DNA of 23,141 nucleotides from a virus, in the IMG/VR virus record IMGVR_UViG_3300046462_000630, positions 1-23,141 of that record; one strand, given 5' to 3'. A program made the position numbers and the translations under genes. Position 1 is the first letter of the stretch; every line of letters starts with the position of its first letter. This document shows positions 14,488 to 21,586 of this stretch, in pieces. The notes below the pieces were generated by a model. It saw only the letters and a program-made list of their open reading frames with translations. It ran no database searches and was not told where the DNA came from.

Positions 14488-14696
14488 TGCAGGTTCGCGC
14501 CCAACAGCATGACACGCTCGATTTGTTGTGCTGGCGTCACCTGGGCGCCACCGCCAATGTGGTCGAGACGGCCCTGGAAATGAATCCCGGCCTGGCCGAC
14601 TACGGGCCGGTCCTGCCGCACGGCCTCCTGGTCACCCTGCCAGAACCTACTGCAACCCCTACTAAAACCGCCCAGGTCATCAACCTGTGGGACTAA
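14487..14696 (+). CDS. X: Tail protein gpX
   Basis: 69 residues (P2 gpX 67) from the ATG at 14487 that overlaps the gpL stop; a longer frame from 14433 lies inside L and is rejected. The small domain, with DTLDLLCWRHLGA, ALEMNPGLADYGPVLPHGL and a VINLWD end, has the LysM-like pattern of gpX proteins. In P2 it is essential for tail assembly, probably near the tail tube or baseplate. It is followed directly by the lysis genes. Confidence 0.93.
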   Translation: MQVRAQQHDTLDLLCWRHLGATANVVETALEMNPGLADYGPVLPHGLLVTLPEPTATPTKTAQVINLWD

Positions 14697-14710
14697 CCGG
14701 AGCATCCCCT

Positions 14711-15067
14711 ATGGCAGAACCCAGCACTACCACCCTCGTCGTCACCACCGCCGCCGGCATTGGTCTGTCGTCGCTATTTCCCGGTATCGACGGCAATGCG
14801 CTGATCGGCGCGTTCGCCGGCGCCACCCTGGTGGCGATATCCAGCAAGAACCTGCCGGTCCTACAACGCCTGGCCTATATGGCGATCTCGCTGGCTATCG
14901 GCTACCTGGCCGCGCCCGAGGTCATCAACAACACGCCGCTGAAACAATCGGGCGTGGCCGCCTTCTTCGCGTCGGCGGCGGCCATCGCCCTGACTCTGCA
15001 CGGCATCGATCTCATTAAAACCATCGAGCTGCCGGCGTGGATCCGCAAGGGAGGCGACCATGACTAA
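14711..15067 (+). CDS. Holin-like membrane protein
   Basis: 118 residues from ATG 14711 (CCGGAG upstream). At least three hydrophobic segments are visible: about 8-25, 30-45 plus 55-75, and 85-105. A short cytosolic-looking basic/acidic tail follows (IRKGGDHD). The LFPGIDGNALIGAFAGA motif resembles putative holins found in betaproteobacterial P2-like phages (Phage_holin_8 type, from memory). It occupies the place of holin gene Y in P2 and overlaps the next membrane protein by eight bases. Holins permeabilise the inner membrane at lysis; which of the two is the true holin cannot be told here. Confidence 0.8.
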   Translation: MAEPSTTTLVVTTAAGIGLSSLFPGIDGNALIGAFAGATLVAISSKNLPVLQRLAYMAISLAIGYLAAPEVINNTPLKQSGVAAFFASAAAIALTLHGIDLIKTIELPAWIRKGGDHD

Positions 15068-15329
15068 CGCCTTGACCATGCTGGCGCTGTTCTCCTATGC
15101 CAGCTCCTGCCTGCGGTTGCTGTGCTATCGGCGCGGCCTGGCTAATCACCGATTGCATATTTCCGTGGTGGCGTGGTTGCTGATTGTGGCGACCGGCACC
15201 AGCGCCCTGGAAATCTTGCTCGATCATGGCCGCGCCTCCTTCGGCGAGGCTGGCATCGCCTTGACCTTGTGTTACCTGGTGCATCGCGCCCAGGGCAACG
15301 TCGCCAATATCATCAGGAACATGCAATGA
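15060..15329 (+). CDS. Phage holin-like protein (putative 3-TM holin)
   Basis: 89 residues with three hydrophobic helices (about 5-20, 33-52, 62-76) and a short amphipathic C-terminus (HRAQGNVANIIRNMQ). Size, topology and position fit the Phage_holin_3_7 type of small lysis membrane protein. The ATG at 15060 overlaps the previous gene and its stop overlaps the endolysin start (ATGA), so the lysis cassette is translationally chained. It could be the holin itself or an antiholin partner of the preceding protein. Confidence 0.8.
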   Translation: MTNALTMLALFSYASSCLRLLCYRRGLANHRLHISVVAWLLIVATGTSALEILLDHGRASFGEAGIALTLCYLVHRAQGNVANIIRNMQ

Positions 15330-15790
15330 CTGTATCGACACCACTTACTGAGCATTTCACGCTGGAAGAATTCACGCGCAGCGACAAGGCGCGTGATTTG
15401 AGCATCAACAATACGCCGGCGCCGGCCATCGTTGCCAACCTGCGGCGCCTGGCGAAATTTAACGAGCTGGTGCGCCTGGAGTTGAAAGGCGCGGCGATAG
15501 TGATTTCCAGCGGCTACCGTTGCCCGGCGCTGAACCGGGCAGTCGGCGGCGCTGCCAACAGCGCGCATCTGGATGGTCTGGCGTGCGACTTCAAGGCGCC
15601 GGCATTCGGCACACCGATGGCGATCTGCCAGGCGCTGGAAAAGTCATACCTGCAGTTCGACCAGCTGATTATGGAACGGGTCGGCGGCGCAGTGTGGGTC
15701 CACCTAGGCATTGCGGCTGAGGGCAAGACACCGCGCCGGCAGGTGTTGACCATCGACAGCCGCGGCACTCGGATCGGCCTATGGAACTGA
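15326..15790 (+). CDS. Endolysin, M15 D-Ala-D-Ala carboxypeptidase-type
   Basis: 154 residues from the ATG at 15326 overlapping the holin-like stop. The peptidase M15A zinc site is clear: SSGYRCPALNRAVGG (61-75), then H81 and D88 in NSAHLDGLACDF, and H126 in VWVHLGIA. There is no signal peptide, so it needs a holin for release. It cuts peptide bonds of peptidoglycan stem peptides, replacing the muramidase-type endolysin K of P2 in the same map position. Its end overlaps the Rz-like gene by ten bases. Confidence 0.93.
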   Translation: MTVSTPLTEHFTLEEFTRSDKARDLSINNTPAPAIVANLRRLAKFNELVRLELKGAAIVISSGYRCPALNRAVGGAANSAHLDGLACDFKAPAFGTPMAICQALEKSYLQFDQLIMERVGGAVWVHLGIAAEGKTPRRQVLTIDSRGTRIGLWN

Positions 15791-16203
15791 TCGTCAAAAG
15801 CCTGATATCAGCCTTGTTTGTCGGCGCGCTGGGCCTGGTGATCTATGTGCAGCGCGACCGTCTGGACGCTGCCCAGGAGCGCGTCGAGCGTGCAGAACAA
15901 GCCACCCACGACCGAGACGGCACCATCAAGACGCTGACGGACACGGCGGCCAGGAACAAGTGGGCCGCCGCCAAGCTGCAAGACGACCGAGACCGCATCG
16001 CCGCCACGCTCAACGAACGAGAAAACCTGATTGAAAGTCTCCAACATGACAACGCCACTATCCGCAGCTGGGCCGATACTCCTTTGCCTGACGCTATTGC
16101 CAGGTTGCGGGACCGTCCCGCAGCCACCGGCGCCGACAATCGTCCTCAACGCCTGCCCGCCAGTGACACGTTGCCGACTGCCGGCGGCGGCGCCCAAGAC
16201 TAA
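15781..16203 (+). CDS. Rz-like i-spanin (LysB-type)
   Basis: 140 residues: an N-terminal transmembrane anchor (about 4-24, LIVKSLISALFVGALGLVIY) and a long periplasmic coiled coil (about 27-105, rich in R, E, D, A and Q). A Pro/Ala-rich tail follows. This is the structure of inner-membrane spanins, which with an outer-membrane lipoprotein partner fuse the two membranes in the last step of lysis. The partner gene is embedded in its 3' half in another frame, the usual Rz/Rz1 arrangement. Confidence 0.9.
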   Translation: MELIVKSLISALFVGALGLVIYVQRDRLDAAQERVERAEQATHDRDGTIKTLTDTAARNKWAAAKLQDDRDRIAATLNERENLIESLQHDNATIRSWADTPLPDAIARLRDRPAATGADNRPQRLPASDTLPTAGGGAQD

Positions 16204-16321
16204 CGGCGCCATGCATCTCACCCTGGAACGCACAGAAGCTGCCTGGCAAACCTGCGCCGCCGAAGTCGACATGATTTACTTTTGCCAGCAGGCCGCCGAT
16301 GTACAAGCCAACAAGCCTTAG
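16046..16321 (+). CDS. Rz1-like o-spanin lipoprotein (LysC-type)
   Basis: 91 residues starting MTTPLSAAGPILLCLTLLPGC. The hydrophobic signal with LLPGC is a lipobox, so Cys21 would be lipidated and the protein anchored in the outer membrane. The mature start is proline-rich (GTVPQPPAP), as in Rz1. It starts inside the Rz-like gene in a shifted frame and extends 118 bases past it, so it is partly embedded. An ATG at 16031 in the same frame would add five residues. Its end overlaps gene R. Confidence 0.88.
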   Translation: MTTPLSAAGPILLCLTLLPGCGTVPQPPAPTIVLNACPPVTRCRLPAAAPKTNGAMHLTLERTEAAWQTCAAEVDMIYFCQQAADVQANKP

Positions 16322-16787
16322 GGCACATCTCAAAGCCGCCATTGCCGACTTGACTCAGAACCCCGACAAGCTGCTGGTGTTCGCCGATGAAGGCAATACG
16401 GTTGCCACCGGCACCGGCTCTTTGTCGTTTGAATATCGGTACAAGCTCAACATCATCATTACCGACTATAGCGGCGATGCCGACGCCATCATGGTGGCGC
16501 TGCTGGCTTGGGCCGAAGTCCACCAGCGTGACTTGCTGGACAATGCGGACCTGCGAAAAACCGGTATTGGCTTTGATGTCGACTTCAATAACCATCAAAC
16601 GATTGATCTGTCGGTCAAGCTGGCGCTGACTGAGCGCGTAGTCGTCAAGCCTGGTAATGATGGCCGGCTGGACGTGCGACATCCGGCGGAACCGCAACTC
16701 ACCCCGGTCTATACGGACCAATTCTGGCAAGCCTACGCGGGAGATTCGTTGATCGCTGAGTGGCACACGCCGGCAGATCCGCAATGA
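16299..16787 (+). CDS. R: Tail completion protein gpR
   Basis: 162 residues (P2 gpR 155). The family pattern is visible: MYKPTSLRAHLKAAI opening, KLLVFADEGNTVATG (about 24-38), the FEYRYKLNIIITDYSGD strand region and LLAWAEVHQRDLL. gpR caps the tail tube end together with gpS for joining to the head. It overlaps Rz1 at its start and gpS at its end (ATGA). Confidence 0.93.
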   Translation: MYKPTSLRAHLKAAIADLTQNPDKLLVFADEGNTVATGTGSLSFEYRYKLNIIITDYSGDADAIMVALLAWAEVHQRDLLDNADLRKTGIGFDVDFNNHQTIDLSVKLALTERVVVKPGNDGRLDVRHPAEPQLTPVYTDQFWQAYAGDSLIAEWHTPADPQ

Positions 16788-17257
16788 GCGACGATCTGCA
16801 CGCCATCGAGCAATGGGCCGGCGCGTTGCTGGCCCAGCTCCAACCCGGCCAGCGTCGCGTGATCACGCGCAAGATTGCCCAGGACTTGCGACGTAGTCAG
16901 GCGCGACGCATCGCCAGCCAGCAGGCGCCGGACGGCACACCTTATGCGAAACGCAAACAGCGCAAGAACCTGCGCGGCAAGAAGGGACGCGTCAAGCGTC
17001 AGAAAGCGGCGATGTTTGAGAAGATCCGTACACAAAAAAATCTCAAAATCGAACAAGATGAAAACCAGCTATCGGTCGGCTTCTTCGGACGCGTGGCACG
17101 GATCGCCCGCGTCCACCAGGAGGGATTGACAGACAAGGTCGACAAACAAAGAGGGCCGGCGTATCACTATCCGGCCCGGCCTTTACTTGGGTTCAGCGCT
17201 ACCGATCAGACGCTGATACGCGATGCGCTGATACGACATTTGAGTAGCACCTTTTAG
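16784..17257 (+). CDS. S: Tail completion protein gpS
   Basis: 157 residues (P2 gpS 150) from the ATG overlapping the gpR stop; a frame from 16760 lies within R. It starts MSDDLHAIEQWAGALLAQL and has the virion-morphogenesis pattern: RRVITRKIAQDLRRSQARRI, PDGTPYAKRK, a basic stretch, and RIARVHQEGL with ARPLLGFS. gpS completes the tail end. It is intact even though a foreign gene ends only two bases after its stop codon, on the opposite strand. Confidence 0.93.
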   Translation: MSDDLHAIEQWAGALLAQLQPGQRRVITRKIAQDLRRSQARRIASQQAPDGTPYAKRKQRKNLRGKKGRVKRQKAAMFEKIRTQKNLKIEQDENQLSVGFFGRVARIARVHQEGLTDKVDKQRGPAYHYPARPLLGFSATDQTLIRDALIRHLSSTF

Positions 17258-17259
17258 GC

Positions 17260-18948
17260 TCAATTCCATCTCCAGTCGGTGCTAAGCTCCTTTGCGATAA
17301 GGTGCTTTTGTAATTTGGCATTAAACGCTTCGATGCTAGTAGTCAAAATAGAGGTATCGCCAGACAACAATTTTGTGTACGTTTCTATTATCTTTTTTCC
17401 CTCTTCCGAATCGCTGTCGGCAATAGCGGAAATTGCATTATCAACTTTACCGAACGTTAAATCGTCATTGAAAAATTCACTCTCAAAATTTTGGAATTGA
17501 GTAAATATTTTGCTTCCAGGTGAGCCAGAAACAGCGACACGAATAGCCTCGTTTATACTCCACATCGGGTTCCCGACGATCTTTTCCTTTCGTTTGCACA
17601 TTGGGGTATCGGAATCGTGAATGACCGTATATACAACTTTGAACTGATTTAGGATTCTAGCGAAAAGCGGTATATTTGCTTTACCGATGCAATTTATAAC
17701 ATGCACGTCGATACCTAGTTGATCAGCAACATATTTCACAATGACTTGCTCTGTGTCCCCTTCCACTAGAACGATGTTGTCGTAAAAAAAGAATTCATTG
17801 ACTATCGGATTGCAAGAACGAACCATTTGCAATCTCTTCTTTTCATCGGCATCAAACGACGCTTTGTCGGTAGAAATATATCTTTGCTTCCCAGACGATG
17901 CATCAACTCGGACGATCGTTGTATGGTCTTTTGAGAGATCAATAAAAACAGGGGAATGAGTTGTTGCAATTACCTGCCAATCCGAATTATCCAGAGCAAA
18001 CTGATATAGAGATTCTCTTGCGCTACGAATAGTAGGAGGATGCAAAAAAGCCTCTGGTTCGTCTATAAGCAGAATTTTTCCTGCGTCACTGGATGTCTTC
18101 GTTTTTTTCTTGCCGGTAATGGGTTCTGACATTACCGAAAGTGCGGACCACAATAGTGCGCGCTGAAGACCAGTTCCTTGAAGCGCCAAAGGAGTATTGC
18201 CTCCGTCAACTGTCGCAACACGCAAATATGAATCCGCCGCTATTACTTTCTCATCAATCGTATCTTTAGAACGAGGAACTACTTCGATAGTGGCTCCGGG
18301 AAAAACTTCCGATACATTCTCAGTAATTTTTGTCGATATCTCATCAAGCATTACTTTTGATTGTGCAAAGAGTTTTGCCGCTAGTCGTTCAATCTCATCA
18401 AATGCGTCCTTAGTACTCCCTGATTCTGCCTTTAATTGTTGCTTTACATGTTCTTTAAGCATTGCAACAATTTTTGTTTGAGTAATATCGACAGGGTCCG
18501 TTGGTCTAATACGAATGGGTTGAGGAATCCGGCTTTTAATCAAAGAGTCCCACCCACCAGAGCCTCCATCAATGAAATCCCCTATTGTCGGATCAAATGA
18601 TTGCTTTTTCCCCTTTTCTCCCGCCTGACTCCAGACCCATCGAACCTTTATACACGTACCATAATCACAATCTTCATGCGCCCATTTCTCACCGATTACA
18701 TCCAGATCATCTTTGGTAAGAGAATCAAAAATACCTGTAATTTCAACTGGCATTTTCTGATCCTCATTATGAAAATGTGATACTTCAAGCTCTGCCCCCG
18801 ACGAGGCAAATGCCTCGTAGGCGTCCAAAATTGTAGACTTCCCCGCATTATTGGGGCCAATTAAGACGACAATTTCGTCTATTTTGATTTGACAACCGAG
18901 ATTGCCGATTCGGCGGTAGTTTTTTACCAACAGTCCTGCAAGTCTCAT
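17260..18948 (-). CDS. OLD-family ATP-dependent endonuclease (AAA + Toprim)
   Basis: 562 residues from the ATG at 18948, preceded by AAGGGGGG (strong ribosome binding site); an extension to 19023 lacks one. Walker A is GPNNAGKS (31-38), the ABC-like signature region LQGTGLQRALLWS (256-268), Walker B ILLIDEPEAFLHP (292-304), with switch H331 in IATTHSP. The C-terminal Toprim domain has E396 in VLVEGDTE and D445/D447 in VIHDSD. OLD proteins are nucleases; P2 Old blocks lambda, and the class also includes Gabija GajA. No helicase partner lies next to it, so it is a lone (class 1-like) OLD. The gene is AT-rich and antisense to the late operon, separated from S by two bases: a cargo gene that can be expressed in the lysogen. 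Confidence 0.92.
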   Translation of the reverse strand: MRLAGLLVKNYRRIGNLGCQIKIDEIVVLIGPNNAGKSTILDAYEAFASSGAELEVSHFHNEDQKMPVEITGIFDSLTKDDLDVIGEKWAHEDCDYGTCIKVRWVWSQAGEKGKKQSFDPTIGDFIDGGSGGWDSLIKSRIPQPIRIRPTDPVDITQTKIVAMLKEHVKQQLKAESGSTKDAFDEIERLAAKLFAQSKVMLDEISTKITENVSEVFPGATIEVVPRSKDTIDEKVIAADSYLRVATVDGGNTPLALQGTGLQRALLWSALSVMSEPITGKKKTKTSSDAGKILLIDEPEAFLHPPTIRSARESLYQFALDNSDWQVIATTHSPVFIDLSKDHTTIVRVDASSGKQRYISTDKASFDADEKKRLQMVRSCNPIVNEFFFYDNIVLVEGDTEQVIVKYVADQLGIDVHVINCIGKANIPLFARILNQFKVVYTVIHDSDTPMCKRKEKIVGNPMWSINEAIRVAVSGSPGSKIFTQFQNFESEFFNDDLTFGKVDNAISAIADSDSEEGKKIIETYTKLLSGDTSILTTSIEAFNAKLQKHLIAKELSTDWRWN

Positions 18949-19008
18949 GATCCCCCCCTTGATATACAAGCCCAACGATATGCATTTGGTTCGAGATGTG
19001 GCAATTTC

Positions 19009-19036
19009 ATAGTAGAGCGTCAATCAAATTCCTCAA
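19009..19036 (-). promoter_or_regulatory. Candidate promoter for the OLD-family gene
   Basis: On the minus strand TTGAGG (19036-19031) and TACTAT (19014-19009) are spaced by 16 bases, each matching four of six consensus bases, some 60 bases before the ATG at 18948. A promoter of its own is expected for a lysogenic cargo gene set against the late operon. Called by eye. Confidence 0.3.
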
Positions 19037-19094
19037 AGCAATATTTTGTGCCAATAAGCACTACCAATAACTCTTACACCAAGCTCGACAGCGG

Positions 19095-19113
19095 TTGGTA
19101 TGCCGCATAGCAA
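19095..19113. promoter_or_regulatory. TTG-N13-CAA dyad before gene V, candidate late-activator site
   Basis: GGTTG (19093-19097) and CAACC (19111-19115) form an inverted repeat centred about 57 bases before the V start, close to the distance (55) between the similar dyad at 11200-11218 and the O start. P2 has an Ogr-dependent promoter before V. The spacing differs from the textbook TGT-N12-ACA and this arm reads GTTG rather than TTGT, so the assignment is tentative. Confidence 0.25.
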
Positions 19114-19160
19114 CCCACTACCAGGTGCGCCGATTGCGGCAACCCGGCAACATGCATCGC

Positions 19161-19808
19161 ATGACTGCCGACCACTCCGAATTGCTGCGCTTACTCCTGA
19201 ATCTGATCCGGTTCGGCATCATTGCCGACATCGATCACGACACCCAGCGCGTGCGCGTGCAGGTCGGTAAGAACACCACTACATGGCGCCCCTGGATCAG
19301 CATGCGCGCCGGCGATGCACAAACCTGGTTTCCGCCCTCCTTGGGTGAACAGGTCATCGTGTTGTCGCCCGAGGGCGATTTCACCCAGGCCGCGATCCTA
19401 CCGGCGATCTATTCCGACAAATCCCCAACGCCGTCCACCAACCCGGCGCACCACGCGATCCGCTACGCCGATGGCGCCGTGGTCCAATACGACCGCGAGA
19501 GCCACACATTGAGCGCGACACTGCCGGACGGCACCAGCGTGATCGCAGCGCCTGGCCTGGTCACCTCCAATGCCGAAGATACCGTCTGCACAGGCAACCT
19601 GACCGTTAAAAAGAACCTGACGGTCGAAGGCTTCGCGGCGTTGAACGCTGGCATGAATGTGCAAGCCGGCAAGGAAGGCGGTCCCGCTGCCGTGGTGCAA
19701 GGCGTGATCCAAGCCACAATGGACATGATTGCCGCTGGCATCAGCTTGGTAAAACATCCGCACGGCGGCGTTAAAAAAGGCGACGAAGATTCAGGGACAC
19801 CGAAATGA
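19161..19808 (+). CDS. V: Baseplate spike protein gpV
   Basis: 215 residues from the ATG at 19161 (P2 gpV 211); an ATG at 19152 is equally possible, and a GTG-type extension to 19095 has no homology logic. The OB-fold start (LLNLIRFGIIADIDHDTQRV), the WRPWISMRAGDAQTWFPPSLGEQV stretch (about 47-70) and VLSPEGDFTQAAILPAIYS are typical. A C-terminal beta-helix and HPHGG near residues 199-203 end the spike. The trimer punctures the outer membrane. It opens the second tail operon, just beyond the OLD insertion. Confidence 0.93.
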   Translation: MTADHSELLRLLLNLIRFGIIADIDHDTQRVRVQVGKNTTTWRPWISMRAGDAQTWFPPSLGEQVIVLSPEGDFTQAAILPAIYSDKSPTPSTNPAHHAIRYADGAVVQYDRESHTLSATLPDGTSVIAAPGLVTSNAEDTVCTGNLTVKKNLTVEGFAALNAGMNVQAGKEGGPAAVVQGVIQATMDMIAAGISLVKHPHGGVKKGDEDSGTPK

Positions 19809-20149
19809 TGAACGCCCGCACTGGCCGCGCCTTATCAACCCTGGCCCACATCCGCCAGTCGCTGGCCGATATTCTCACCACCCCCATCGGCAGCCGCGTC
19901 ATGCGCCGGAACTATGGTTCCGAAGTCCCCGAGCTAATCGACCAACCCTTACACGGCGCGACCGTCCTGCGCATCTACGCTGCGACCGCGCACGCCGTCA
20001 TGCTGTGGGAACCACGCATTGCCTTGACCGGCCTGCAACTTGAGCGCGGCACGGACGGCTCCGCTGCGCTGATCCTGGACGGCGTCACGAGTGAACAGGC
20101 GGTCCAGCTGGCGGTGCCGGTCGGAAGTTCGTCGGGGGCATTGGCATGA
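19805..20149 (+). CDS. W: Baseplate assembly protein gpW
   Basis: 114 residues (P2 gpW 115), of the T4 gp25-like fold: IRQSLADILTTPIGSRVMRRNYGSEVPEL (about 17-45) holds the conserved wedge motif with TPIGSR and YGS. It joins sheath to baseplate. The start overlaps the V stop (ATGATG; the second ATG is equally usable), and its stop overlaps J (ATGA). Confidence 0.94.
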   Translation: MMNARTGRALSTLAHIRQSLADILTTPIGSRVMRRNYGSEVPELIDQPLHGATVLRIYAATAHAVMLWEPRIALTGLQLERGTDGSAALILDGVTSEQAVQLAVPVGSSSGALA

Positions 20150-21027
20150 GCGGCATTGATTTATCGCGCCTGCCGGCGCCCAATGTCATCGAGCCGCTGG
20201 ATTTCGAAACGATCCTGGCCGAGCAGTTGGCCGACCTGGAGGAACGCGATACCGAATTCGTCGGCTTGCAGGAATCCGATCCAGCCATGAAGGTATTGCA
20301 GGTCACTGCCTACCGCGAATTAAAGGTGCGTCAGCGCATCAACGAAGCTGCACGCGCCGTCATGCTGGCCTATGCGATGGACGACGATCTGGATCATCTG
20401 GGCGCGCTGATGGACGTACCACGCCTGCAAATCTGGCCAGCGGATCCCGACAAGGGAACCGCTGCCGTCATGGAGCAAAACGAGGACTACCGCCGGCGCA
20501 TCCAGTTGGCGCCGCAGGGACTGTCTGTCGCCGGCCCGGAAGGTGCTTATATTTTCCACGCACTCAGCGCGGACGGTCGCGTGCGCAATGCGACGGCGAC
20601 CAGTCCGGCGCCTGGGCATGTCGTCGTCACGATCCTGTCGCATGAGAGAGACGGAACGCCCTCCCAGGAGCTGCTGGACATCGTCGCCGCCCACCTGGCG
20701 CAAGACGGCATTCGTCCGCTGACTGACTATGTCCTGGTGAGAGCGGCGCAAATCGAGCACTACCAGGTGCACGCTGTCCTCTACAGCTTCTCGGGACCGG
20801 ATTCGACTGTGGTGGTGGCGGAAGCGCGTAAGCGCATGCAGCAATACGCCAAGGACGCGCACCAGCTGGGCCGCGTACCGACCCATTCCGGCATCGAAGC
20901 GGCATTGCATGTGCCAGGTGTGGAACGTGTCGCGCTGGCAACGCCGACTAGTGACCCCGATATCTCGAAGCTGCGGGCGTACTACTGCGACGACATCGCC
21001 ATTACCTATGGTGGTGTGCATGAATAA
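20146..21027 (+). CDS. J: Baseplate assembly protein gpJ
   Basis: 293 residues (P2 gpJ 302). It has the gpJ/T4 gp6-like pattern: IDLSRLPAPNVIEPLDFE, LQVTAYRELKVRQRINEAARAVMLAYAMDDDLDHLG (about 48-83, two helices), then the GPEGAYIFHALSADGRVRNATATSPAPGHVVV domain and a C-terminal HVPGVERVAL segment. It forms the baseplate wedge. The start overlaps W by four bases, and gene I starts within its last codons. Confidence 0.95.
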   Translation: MSGIDLSRLPAPNVIEPLDFETILAEQLADLEERDTEFVGLQESDPAMKVLQVTAYRELKVRQRINEAARAVMLAYAMDDDLDHLGALMDVPRLQIWPADPDKGTAAVMEQNEDYRRRIQLAPQGLSVAGPEGAYIFHALSADGRVRNATATSPAPGHVVVTILSHERDGTPSQELLDIVAAHLAQDGIRPLTDYVLVRAAQIEHYQVHAVLYSFSGPDSTVVVAEARKRMQQYAKDAHQLGRVPTHSGIEAALHVPGVERVALATPTSDPDISKLRAYYCDDIAITYGGVHE

Positions 21028-21583
21028 GCCTGTTCGCTCTTTGCTGCCGCCGAATACCACGCCCCAGGAACGGGCGCTGGAAGCCACCCTATCTCGGATC
21101 TCGGACGTAACCGTGCCGCTGCGCTCGCTCTATCGACCAGGCGAGATACCGCTCGACCAGCTGCCCTGGCTGGCCTGGCAATTGTCGGTCGAGAGCTGGA
21201 AGCCGTACTGGACCGAAGAGGTGCGGCGCGCCCGCGTGCGCAACGCCATGAAGATCCACCGCCAGAAGGGAACCGCTAAGGCCGTCAAGGATGTCGTTGC
21301 TGCTTTCGGTGGTGCCATCCTTTTGCGCGAGTGGTGGCAAAAGACCCCCATGGGGGAGCCGCATACGTTTGACCTAGTCATGACATTGACCGGCGCCGGC
21401 GGCCAGTCCGCTACCGCCGAGTTTGTGGACGACGTTATTGCCGAGGTCACCAGGACAAAGCCTGTGCGTAGCCACTTTACATTTACCCAGGGGATCGAGA
21501 CGCAAGCCGCAATTGCTGTTGTCACCGCCGTGCGCCCGGTGATCTATGGCCGCCTCAATTTGACAGAACCATTCACAACCTGA
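21020..21583 (+). CDS. I: Baseplate protein gpI (tail formation)
   Basis: 187 residues (P2 gpI 176) from the ATG at 21020 overlapping the J stop; the longer frame from 20909 is inside J. Family landmarks are LLPPNTTPQERALEAT, DQLPWLAWQLSVESW (about 47-61), and NAMKIHRQKGTAKAVKDVVAAFGG (76-99). gpI links the baseplate wedge to the tail fibre. Gene H follows after three bases. Confidence 0.95.
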   Translation: MNKPVRSLLPPNTTPQERALEATLSRISDVTVPLRSLYRPGEIPLDQLPWLAWQLSVESWKPYWTEEVRRARVRNAMKIHRQKGTAKAVKDVVAAFGGAILLREWWQKTPMGEPHTFDLVMTLTGAGGQSATAEFVDDVIAEVTRTKPVRSHFTFTQGIETQAAIAVVTAVRPVIYGRLNLTEPFTT

Positions 21584-21586
21584 CTT

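Noticed and set aside
17260-18948. Gabija system built on the OLD-like protein as GajA
   Set aside because: No UvrD-like GajB helicase gene lies adjacent; both neighbours are phage tail genes.
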